From Dyadobacter sp. MSC1_007 (lineage in GTDB: Bacteria; Bacteroidota; Bacteroidia; Cytophagales; Spirosomataceae), in NCBI RefSeq assembly GCF_023667495.1, contig NZ_JAMOZL010000012.1, positions 186,001 through 250,000 on the forward strand: a stretch of DNA of 64,000 nucleotides. The letters are read 5' to 3'. Of the stretch, positions 42,684-50,230 are shown piece after piece (position 1 is the stretch's first letter; every line of letters starts with the position of its first letter). The notes under the pieces were generated by a model. That model worked only from the letters and a program-made list of their open reading frames with translations, was not told the DNA's origin and ran no database searches. A program made the translations under genes and the position numbers.

Positions 42684-44657
42684 ATGAAGAATTTATTACG
42701 ACCCTCCCTGAAAATGGTCTTCTTTTACATCATTTTCCTGACCAGCGCTACTAATGCTTTTCCACAAGATTGGAATCAGATTATTAAGATGACAGCTAAA
42801 AACAATGGTGGCAGTTCTTCAAGACATATCCAGGCCAACTATGGCGGGGATGTTGCCATATCCGGAAATTATGCCATTGTTGGATCTCGCTTCAACAATA
42901 CCGACGCGGATGGTCTGAATTTAGTCCCAGATGCAGGTGCAGCCTATATTCTTTTCAATAATGCAGGGAACTGGGCTGAGGTGAAGAAGATTACATCCCC
43001 GGTTCGTGATACCGAAAACTTTGGAATATCAGTCTCAATCGCTGGTGATTATGCCGTCGTTGGCGCTGAACTCGAATCGCTGGACGCCTTGGAATCAAAT
43101 TTCGTTGGTGCTGCCGGCGCGGTATATATCTTCAAAAAAGATCAGGGAGGATCAGGAAACTGGGGTTTGATCAAAAAAGTTGTGGCACCCGTTCGCGCCG
43201 AAAATGATTTTTTTGGCAGTGCCGTTTCAATCCATGGCGATTATCTGGTTGTCGGAGTTAGTAACGAAGATCAGGACTCAGATGAACTTAGTACCTTACT
43301 TCAATCCGGATCAGCATACATATTTAAAAAAGACCAGGGCAGTCCCGATAACTGGGGTTTGATTAAAAAAATTACTGCTTCCACGCGTGGCGCAGGTGAT
43401 CTCTTCGGTGAAGATGTGGCAATTGACGGCGATTATGTCATTGTTGGCTCTCCCCGGGACAGTGAAGATGCCGACGAAGCGAACCCGATAACTGAAGCGG
43501 GCTCGGCCTATATTTTTAAAAAAGATCAGGGCGGCGGTGAAAACTGGGGACAAATCAAAAAAATCACGGCTCCCGTCCGCGAAACAATTGATCATTTCGC
43601 CTCAGCGGTATCAATCTGTGCAAGTTACGCAATCGTAGGAGCACCACAGGAAAACGAAGATGCGGCCGAGTTGAATACCCTGCATGATGCCGGATCTGTC
43701 TACATCTTTAAAAAGGAAGAAGGTGGCCCGGATAATTGGGGGGAAATCAAAAAGGTTACTGCACCGGTCCGGAATAGTGGTGATAGTTTTGGTCTTTCTG
43801 TGTCCATCACACAAGACTACTTTATTGTGGGAGCTCCTACGGAGGATGAAGATGCATTGGAAGCTAACAATGTAGGAGGTGCGGGCTCTGCCTATATTTT
43901 TCAGAAAGACCTGGGCGGTAGTGGAAATTGGGGATTGCAGCAAAAAATTGTCCCCTCTTTACGTGCCCCAAGTGATGCATTTGGATGGTCCGTTTCAATC
44001 AGTGCCAGTTACATTCTTGTAGGTATGCCAGGTGATGATGAAGATGCTACGGAAGCCAATACCGTAGAAAATGCCGGATCTGCTTATATTTTTGTAACGG
44101 ATGATCCGCTCCCTATTACGCTCATCACCTTTAAAGCCGTAAAAAGCGAAAATCGGGCGCTGCTGAGCTGGGCAACGACCATGGAAAGCAATTCACACTA
44201 CTTCGATATTCATAAAAGCACTGACGGGTTGATCTGGACGACTTTGGGCCGTGTGTTGGCATCGGTTAGAAGTGATCAGCTTAGAACCTATTCTTTCATA
44301 GACAACAATTCATTCGATGAAGATTCTGCGGGGCACGAAAAACTGTACCGCCTTAAAATGGTAGACCTCGATGGCAGTTTCGCTTACAGCAGGATTGTTA
44401 GTCTGTCATTTGAAAATAAGTGGCGAACTGTCTTGTTTCCAAATCCCGCGTCTGACTTGCTATATTTTAGTCCCGCAGATGCGGCAAAGATAGAATCCAT
44501 TACCATGATCAATAGCGCTGGAAAGGTCGCACTGCGGGCTATGGGAGGTGGTAAGGCGGCTATTTCAGTAAATGACCTTACTCCGGGCGGCTATATGGCG
44601 CAAATCAGGAAGAAAACAGGGGCTGTGCAGGTCCAAAAGGTAGTTATTGTACGATGA
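42684..44657 (+). CDS. FG-GAP repeat surface protein with T9SS sorting domain
   Basis: This 657-residue protein has a signal peptide (about residues 1-27, ending NAFPQ), then about seven tandem FG-GAP-type repeats of about 65 residues. These units are recognised by GDYAVVGA and AGSAYIFKKDQGG, and by the acidic DNEDA-like loops (SEDADEAN, NEDAAELN), which are like calcium-binding loops. A T9SS C-terminal domain ends it (VLFPNPASDLLYFS, DLTPGGYMAQI, VVIVR). The repeats probably form a beta-propeller exposed on the cell surface. It lies between two sulfatase genes and may bind their polymer; that is inference. Confidence 0.9.
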   Translation: MKNLLRPSLKMVFFYIIFLTSATNAFPQDWNQIIKMTAKNNGGSSSRHIQANYGGDVAISGNYAIVGSRFNNTDADGLNLVPDAGAAYILFNNAGNWAEVKKITSPVRDTENFGISVSIAGDYAVVGAELESLDALESNFVGAAGAVYIFKKDQGGSGNWGLIKKVVAPVRAENDFFGSAVSIHGDYLVVGVSNEDQDSDELSTLLQSGSAYIFKKDQGSPDNWGLIKKITASTRGAGDLFGEDVAIDGDYVIVGSPRDSEDADEANPITEAGSAYIFKKDQGGGENWGQIKKITAPVRETIDHFASAVSICASYAIVGAPQENEDAAELNTLHDAGSVYIFKKEEGGPDNWGEIKKVTAPVRNSGDSFGLSVSITQDYFIVGAPTEDEDALEANNVGGAGSAYIFQKDLGGSGNWGLQQKIVPSLRAPSDAFGWSVSISASYILVGMPGDDEDATEANTVENAGSAYIFVTDDPLPITLITFKAVKSENRALLSWATTMESNSHYFDIHKSTDGLIWTTLGRVLASVRSDQLRTYSFIDNNSFDEDSAGHEKLYRLKMVDLDGSFAYSRIVSLSFENKWRTVLFPNPASDLLYFSPADAAKIESITMINSAGKVALRAMGGGKAAISVNDLTPGGYMAQIRKKTGAVQVQKVVIVR

Positions 44658-44661
44658 ACTT

Positions 44662-44675
44662 GTTGCGGGTGATAA
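44662..44675. repeat. Half REP-like element
   Basis: GTTGCGGGTGATAA matches one arm of the palindrome at 46194-46217 (GTTGCGGGTG). It lies just after the FG-GAP gene and just before the second sulfatase, with no complementary arm. Confidence 0.35.
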
Positions 44676-44690
44676 TTTGAATTAATACTT

Positions 44691-46103
44691 ATGATTAGAA
44701 AAGTGATTTTTGCAGTGCTGCTGCTTTGCACAGCGCTTCCGCGAGGCTATGCCCAAAAAAAGAAAACGCAACCTCCTAACATCGTCCTGATCGTGTCCGA
44801 CGATCACAGCGCGCCCTTTCTGGGATGCTACGGCTATTCCGGTATCAAGACTCCGAATATAGATAAGCTGGCAGCAGAAGGCATTCTTTTCAAAAAAGCC
44901 TACACCACGGCCCCGCAATGCGTTTTGTCCCGTGCAGCGATCATGACAGGTCGTAATACGCTCGATATTCAGATGACACGCTTCTCTGCGCCCCTGGATG
45001 CTTCCGTGACTTCCTATCCCGAGCTGCTCAGAAAGGGCGGATATCATACCGGAATCCTGGGACGGAATTTCCACCTCGACGGTAACCGACGTGTTCCCGA
45101 GACCGTGGCCGTTTTGGAAAAATACAACCTGGAAACCTTCAAAAACCGCGTCGATTTTCTGAAAGTGACAGGCGATCGGGATAGCATATTCGCGCAGTAC
45201 AGCGAGTTTCTGGACAATACACCGAAGGGTAAACCATTTTTCGTGCAGGTAGGGTACAGCGATCCTCACAGGATTTTTAATGCCAAAAGCTTCGAACCTG
45301 ACCCTCAGAAAATACCGGTTCCTTCACATTGGCCGGACACGAAGTTGCTCCGCGAAGATTTTGCGGCCTATCTGGGCGAAATCCAGCGCCTGGACAGCGA
45401 CGTCGGCAAAGTATTGGAAGACCTTGGTAAGCGTGGACTCGCAGAGAATACGCTCGTTGTTTTCATCGGTGATAATGGCGGAGCGCTGCTCCGCGGCAAG
45501 GGAACGCTGTACGATCTCGGTATCCACGTTCCGCTAATAATGCGCCATCCCGGGCTGATCAAAGCGGGGCAAACAAGCGATGCATTGGTTTCGGGCATCG
45601 ATATAGCGCCAACTTTTCTTTCGATAGCAGGCGTGCCCGTTCCAAAAGGAATCACCGGCGCGAGTCTCACACCGGCATTCAATAACCCCCAATTTGCGGG
45701 ACACGACCATATTTTTGCCGTCCGCGGCGCACATGGTCAGGGCTTACCCACTAATTCGTCCAACTTCGACCTGGGCCGCACGGTCTTTAATAAAAAGTAC
45801 AAACTGATCTATAATGCGATCTGGCAAATACCTTATCACCCCGTCGATTTTGCCGGGCAGCCATTCTGGCTTGATCTGAAACAACAGCACGCCGAAGGCA
45901 GTCTGGACGAAAAATACAGCAAACTGCTATTCGCCGACCGAAGGAAAATGTTTGAGATCTATGATGAGGAAAATGACCCATTCGAAACCGATAATCTGGC
46001 CGGAAAGCCTGAGGTACAGCAAATTGAGCACGAGCTGAAGACCAGGTTGCAGGAATGGATGATCCTGAACCGCGATTATTTGCCGTTGCCAATCGCTCCC
46101 TGA
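44691..46103 (+). CDS. S1-family sulfatase with a non-canonical signature (CVLSR)
   Basis: This 470-residue protein has a signal peptide (MIRKVIFAVLLLCTALPRGY, then AQ), the metal-binding LIVSDDHSAPFLGCYGY, and the sulfatase block QCVLSRAAIMTGRN. Overall it is most like N-sulfoglucosamine (heparan) sulfohydrolase-type sulfatases. The formylglycine signature is normally CxPxR (or C-x-A-x-R); here position 3 is Leu (Cys77-Val-Leu-Ser-Arg81). The cysteine and arginine are intact. Another conserved block is FVQVGYSDPHR. Whether it is matured and active is an open question. A pair of REP-like elements follows its stop. Confidence 0.88.
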   Translation: MIRKVIFAVLLLCTALPRGYAQKKKTQPPNIVLIVSDDHSAPFLGCYGYSGIKTPNIDKLAAEGILFKKAYTTAPQCVLSRAAIMTGRNTLDIQMTRFSAPLDASVTSYPELLRKGGYHTGILGRNFHLDGNRRVPETVAVLEKYNLETFKNRVDFLKVTGDRDSIFAQYSEFLDNTPKGKPFFVQVGYSDPHRIFNAKSFEPDPQKIPVPSHWPDTKLLREDFAAYLGEIQRLDSDVGKVLEDLGKRGLAENTLVVFIGDNGGALLRGKGTLYDLGIHVPLIMRHPGLIKAGQTSDALVSGIDIAPTFLSIAGVPVPKGITGASLTPAFNNPQFAGHDHIFAVRGAHGQGLPTNSSNFDLGRTVFNKKYKLIYNAIWQIPYHPVDFAGQPFWLDLKQQHAEGSLDEKYSKLLFADRRKMFEIYDEENDPFETDNLAGKPEVQQIEHELKTRLQEWMILNRDYLPLPIAP

Positions 46104-46112
46104 GCTTGCGCC

Positions 46113-46144
46113 GTTGTTGGTGTTATCACCAACGATACGAGCGA
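46113..46144. repeat. REP-like palindromic repeat after the second sulfatase
   Basis: Arms GTTGTTGGTG (46113-46122) and CACCAAC (46127-46133) match the element at 42462-42493, including the following GAGCGA. It begins 9 bases after the sulfatase stop. Confidence 0.65.
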
Positions 46145-46193
46145 CCTGGGTGAACACAATGATTTCCGTAGGCAGAATGCTTATATGGAGCAT

Positions 46194-46217
46194 GTTGCGG
46201 GTGACAACACCCGCAAC
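46194..46217. repeat. Second palindrome in the same intergenic region
   Basis: Perfect arms GTTGCGGGTG (46194-46203) and CACCCGCAAC (46208-46217) enclose ACAA. A half copy lies at 44662-44675. Pattern and loop resemble the neighbouring GTTGTTGGTG palindrome. Confidence 0.55.
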
Positions 46218-46256
46218 GGCGTAAGCCAAGTTTTTAAACTTCAAATCAATAAAACT

Positions 46257-46976
46257 ATGAGAAAATTGAGACCATTGATTGCGTTACTGCTTGTTTCTAT
46301 TGTCGGGACAGGAGCATTTGCCCAGAATAAGAAAAGGGAATTGTTGTCATTCGAAGCATTTGAGGCGAAACTGAATGCTGCCGGTAAAAATGCCCAGATT
46401 CTGGACGCGCGGCTGCCCGAAGAATATGTCCAAAATCACCTCGAAGGCGCCGTGAGTTTTAGCATTGCAAACAAAGACGATTTCGAAAAACAGAGCGCAA
46501 AACTGAGCAAGGATAAGCCGACTTTCATTTATTCGATCGGGAATGGCAGGAGTGGGGTGTTGGCGGAGGATTTGCGCAAGGCCGGATTCAGGGACGTTAC
46601 GGAAATTCCTGGTGGATTGAGCAAATGGATCGGATTAGGCAGGCCGGTTATCTCTACAACCGGAAAAGGGCTTTCGCTCAGCGAATACACAGCGTCACTG
46701 AAAACCGATAAACTGGTGCTTGTCGACTTCGGCTCGCGGTACTGCCCGGGTTGCAAGAAGCTGGAACCGACTATCGATTCGATAAAAACGGAGCAGGCGT
46801 CGAATGTGAAAGTAATCAAAATTGAAGCTTATGAGAACAAAAGTCTGGTGAAAGAGCTGGGAGTCGTAGGCCTTCCTACATTAATCCTATACAAAAACAA
46901 TGAGATCGTGTGGCAGAAAAAAGGTGGCGCTTCCAAAGCGGAAATTGAGAAGATATTGAAGGGACAAGCGCTGTAA
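46257..46976 (+). CDS. Exported rhodanese-thioredoxin fusion protein
   Basis: This 239-residue protein has a signal peptide (LIALLLVSIVGTGAFAQ). A rhodanese domain follows (about residues 28-132: QILDARLPEEYVQNHLEGAV, PGGLSKWIGLGRP), then a thioredoxin domain (about 150-239) with the redox motif CPGC (residues 163-166) and cis-proline in VVGLPTLILYK. In the rhodanese active-site loop the catalytic cysteine is replaced by serine (IYSIGNGRSG, Ser93), so sulfurtransfer is not expected. The ATG at 46257 is used because it starts the signal peptide. It lies between sulfatase genes and may handle thiols or disulfides in the periplasm. Confidence 0.9.
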   Translation: MRKLRPLIALLLVSIVGTGAFAQNKKRELLSFEAFEAKLNAAGKNAQILDARLPEEYVQNHLEGAVSFSIANKDDFEKQSAKLSKDKPTFIYSIGNGRSGVLAEDLRKAGFRDVTEIPGGLSKWIGLGRPVISTTGKGLSLSEYTASLKTDKLVLVDFGSRYCPGCKKLEPTIDSIKTEQASNVKVIKIEAYENKSLVKELGVVGLPTLILYKNNEIVWQKKGGASKAEIEKILKGQAL

Positions 46977-47060
46977 GGACCTCGCCGGCGCTTCGGTGAA
47001 CCATAACGCACGAATGTGTTACCGGTGGCGTAATATATCTGATTATCATTATCTTGCTAA

Positions 47061-48446
47061 ATGAAAAAGATCCTGTTAAGTATCATTTTGGTTGCTGCTG
47101 CGATGGCAACTTTTGCACAGTCTTCCAAAAGGAAGCCCAACATTGTCGTGATCATGGCCGACGACCTGGGATACGGGGATATTGGTTGTTTCGGAGCAAA
47201 GAATATCCGCACACCTAATATTGACAATCTTGCCGCCCAAGGCATTAAGTTTACGTCTTTTTATTCGACATCACCGGTTTGCAGTCCCAGCCGCGCAGCA
47301 TTGATTACCGGCCGTTATCCAAGACGGCTGGGGATTGACCATGTGTTCTTTCCGGAAGGTTTCACCGGTCTTCCGGCGGAGGAGGTAACGATTGCCGAAG
47401 CATTAAAAGGGAACGGATACCGCACCGCTATTCTAGGTAAATGGCACCTGGGCCATCACCGCCAGTTTCTGCCGCTCCAAAACGGATTCGACGAATATTA
47501 TGGTATTCCTTACAGCAACGACATGCAAGGCGTGGTATATCTCCGTGGAAACGATGTAGACAGTTTAGTGGTCAATCAAAAATACACAACCAAAACATAT
47601 ACGAATGAGGCGGTGCGGTTTATTGAGAAGAATAAGGATAAGCCGTTCTTTTTATACATCACTCACAATATGCCCCACGTGCCGCTATATGTGTCGCCGG
47701 AATTCGAAGGGAAATCGAAAGGTGGACTATATGGCGACGTCATTGAGGAGCTTGACTGGAGTGTGGGGGAAGTCATGAAATCTTTAAAAAAACAAGGTCT
47801 GGAGGAAAATACGCTGGTGGTGTTTACCAGTGATAATGGCCCTTGGTTGATATTCGATGTGGAGGGAGGCTCGGCCGGACCTTTGAGACAGGGAAAAGGG
47901 ACGACCTTTGAAGGAGGACAGCGGGTTCCGACAGTCGCGTACTGGCCAGGACGGATTAAGCCGGGCTCAGTCTACGACGATCTGGCAACGCATTTAGATT
48001 TTTACCCGACGATTATAAGCCTCACCGGTAGCCAGAAAACGCAGACCACCAAATCATTGGACGGAGAGGATATCAGCCCGGTACTTTTTGGGACAGGTAA
48101 AAGAAAGGGCGATGAATTTGTCTATTATTCGTCTGGCAAGATCGAAGCGTTCCGGAAAGGCGACTGGAAGCTAAGACTGCCGCAGGAAGCGATCAAAAAT
48201 GGAGCTCAGGTCGTCGTGGAGGCGACAGACACATTATTATTTAATCTTAAAACTGATATTGGAGAAAAGAATAATTTACTCAAAACGAATCAACCAAAGG
48301 CAAAAGAGCTGCTGGCTGCACTAGGTGAATTCAACAAAAGGCTTGGACCGACACCGCCCGCATTGATCCAACGTATGCCTGCCGATGACAGTCATATTAA
48401 AAAACGGGCCCAAAGGGCAGCTGCGAAAGGAAATGCCGGGAAGTAG
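47061..48446 (+). CDS. S1-family arylsulfatase, canonical
   Basis: This 461-residue enzyme has a signal peptide (MKKILLSIILVAAAMATFAQ) and metal ligands in VIMADDLGYGDIGC. The formylglycine signature is VCSPSRAALITGRYP (Cys74-Ser-Pro-Ser-Arg78), and GKWHLGHH and FTSDNGPWL are further blocks. It is a periplasmic sulfate-ester hydrolase. The basic C-terminus (KKRAQRAAAKGNAGK) is unusual. It follows the rhodanese-thioredoxin gene by 84 bases and precedes the carboxylesterase gene by 125 bases; all are on the plus strand. Confidence 0.93.
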   Translation: MKKILLSIILVAAAMATFAQSSKRKPNIVVIMADDLGYGDIGCFGAKNIRTPNIDNLAAQGIKFTSFYSTSPVCSPSRAALITGRYPRRLGIDHVFFPEGFTGLPAEEVTIAEALKGNGYRTAILGKWHLGHHRQFLPLQNGFDEYYGIPYSNDMQGVVYLRGNDVDSLVVNQKYTTKTYTNEAVRFIEKNKDKPFFLYITHNMPHVPLYVSPEFEGKSKGGLYGDVIEELDWSVGEVMKSLKKQGLEENTLVVFTSDNGPWLIFDVEGGSAGPLRQGKGTTFEGGQRVPTVAYWPGRIKPGSVYDDLATHLDFYPTIISLTGSQKTQTTKSLDGEDISPVLFGTGKRKGDEFVYYSSGKIEAFRKGDWKLRLPQEAIKNGAQVVVEATDTLLFNLKTDIGEKNNLLKTNQPKAKELLAALGEFNKRLGPTPPALIQRMPADDSHIKKRAQRAAAKGNAGK

Positions 48447-48571
48447 GACGCGGAAAAGCACTTATCGGTTACCATTAATTGCAATTAGACTTTTGCAGCA
48501 TTATCTTGTATTCTTGCTGCATCAAGCACAATTTGTGATATCCGTTAACTTGCTCTTTAAGTCCCCTCAAT

Positions 48572-50227
48572 ATGAACGTAATCGCGCGAAGACAATTTTT
48601 ATCGCAACTCTCGCTGGCCAGTGCCGCCGTTGCAACGGCAGGGTTTGGTTTTACCACCAATGGCAAGCGCGATTCGTTTGTTGAAGTCGAAATTGCGCCG
48701 GGAAAGCTGCGGGGTGTCCGTCATGAAGGCGTTAATATATTCAGGGGCATTCCTTACGGAGGCAAGGTTTCCGGCGACAGGAGATTTCGTCGTCCAGCTC
48801 CCGTAGAACCCTGGACGGGTGTGCGGAGCTCTGTGTTTGGCGCACCGGCAATGCAGCCGCCGCGCAACAATGAGCCTGCACCTGCCGAGGATTGTTTGTT
48901 TTTGAACGTCTGGACACCTGCTAACGACAACAAAAAGCGTCCGGTCATGTTTTACAGCCACGGCGGTGGATTTGTAATCGGGTCGGGAGCATCACAAAGC
49001 CAGGATGGGTCCAATCTTGCAAAGAATTTTGATGTCGTGGTGGTGCAAACCAACCACAGGCTAGGCTTGTTTGGGTTTCTTTACCTGGACGAAATTGCTG
49101 GCGTCGATTACGCTGGTTCAGGTAACATGGGGATGCTGGATATTGTGGACGGCTTAAAATGGGTGAATAAAAACATTGCCCAGTTTGGCGGAGATCCCAA
49201 TAATGTCATGATTTTCGGTGAATCGGGTGGGGGCGCGAAAACGTCCTGTTTGTATGCAATGCCATCAGCGGCTCCCTATTTTAATAAAGCGTCTATTGAA
49301 AGCGGGCCAGGAGTGAGGATGACCCCCAAAGAAACGGCGGTTGAAACCACGGCGCTGCTTTTGAGAGAGCTTAATATATCACCCAAAGATTGGAGGAAAT
49401 TATTGGATGTGCCCGCGGCCGATTTGTTGGCAATGCAAGCCAAGTTGCCGTTTGTGCCCCCATTTATTGATAAAACCAATAATAAAAAAGCGCAGTCTGG
49501 TGCCGGTGGTTTTGGTCCGGTGGTAGACGGTACCGTTCTCCCGCATCATCCGTTTGATCCTTCCGCCCCTGAGATATCAAAAAATAAACCGTTACTGGTC
49601 GGCTGGAATGAAGACGAATACAATTTTTTCATCTGGCAACGTAAGGAAACGGATTTGGTAAAAATGGATTTTGAAGGCTTAAAGAAAAAGCTGGAACCGT
49701 TCCATAATGCAAACACGGATAAAATAATCGAAACCTACCGGAAAACGATGCCGGGCGCCTCGGCGATCGATGTTTTTGTAGCTATCTCATCCATCGCTAT
49801 GATGGGGTTGGGCTCAGTGGACATTGCCGAGAAAAAAGCCAAACAGAACGGGGCACCTGTTTATCTGTATAATTTTGGTTATAAATCTGAGAAAAAGATA
49901 CTGGATACGGACTACCCGATGGGCACCCCCCATGCCATGGATATTACTTTCAAATTCAATAACGAGGTTCCGCCGAAAGACCCTTCCCAGATCACTGAGA
50001 GCTTTTTTGGCGGCAGCAAACCTGAGCGTTTCGTGGCGTCCCATCATTTTGCGGAGCTATGGGCAACCTTCGCCCGCACCGGCAAACCGGCCGCCAAAGA
50101 TGTGCCCGAATGGTCCGCATACAATTTGAAAGACAGGGCCACCATGCGCATCGACACCAAATGTGAAGTCATCAACAACCGTTTCGAGCAAGAACTCGCG
50201 ATGTGGAAGTCAATCGGGAAAGTTTAA
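48572..50227 (+). CDS. Type-B carboxylesterase with Tat signal
   Basis: This 551-residue protein starts with a twin-arginine type signal (ARRQFLSQLS, followed by ASAAVATAGFGF). The carboxylesterase blocks are EDCLFLNVWTP (residues 106-116), the oxyanion HGGGF and the nucleophile elbow GESGGG with Ser218. The acid is probably in NEDEYNFF and the histidine in GTPHAMDI. It hydrolyses carboxylic esters. Its position next to the sulfatases suggests removal of acyl groups from the same polymer or drug-like esters (inference). Its stop lies 3 bases from the convergent phosphoketolase stop. Confidence 0.9.
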   Translation: MNVIARRQFLSQLSLASAAVATAGFGFTTNGKRDSFVEVEIAPGKLRGVRHEGVNIFRGIPYGGKVSGDRRFRRPAPVEPWTGVRSSVFGAPAMQPPRNNEPAPAEDCLFLNVWTPANDNKKRPVMFYSHGGGFVIGSGASQSQDGSNLAKNFDVVVVQTNHRLGLFGFLYLDEIAGVDYAGSGNMGMLDIVDGLKWVNKNIAQFGGDPNNVMIFGESGGGAKTSCLYAMPSAAPYFNKASIESGPGVRMTPKETAVETTALLLRELNISPKDWRKLLDVPAADLLAMQAKLPFVPPFIDKTNNKKAQSGAGGFGPVVDGTVLPHHPFDPSAPEISKNKPLLVGWNEDEYNFFIWQRKETDLVKMDFEGLKKKLEPFHNANTDKIIETYRKTMPGASAIDVFVAISSIAMMGLGSVDIAEKKAKQNGAPVYLYNFGYKSEKKILDTDYPMGTPHAMDITFKFNNEVPPKDPSQITESFFGGSKPERFVASHHFAELWATFARTGKPAAKDVPEWSAYNLKDRATMRIDTKCEVINNRFEQELAMWKSIGKV

Positions 50228-50230
50228 AAG

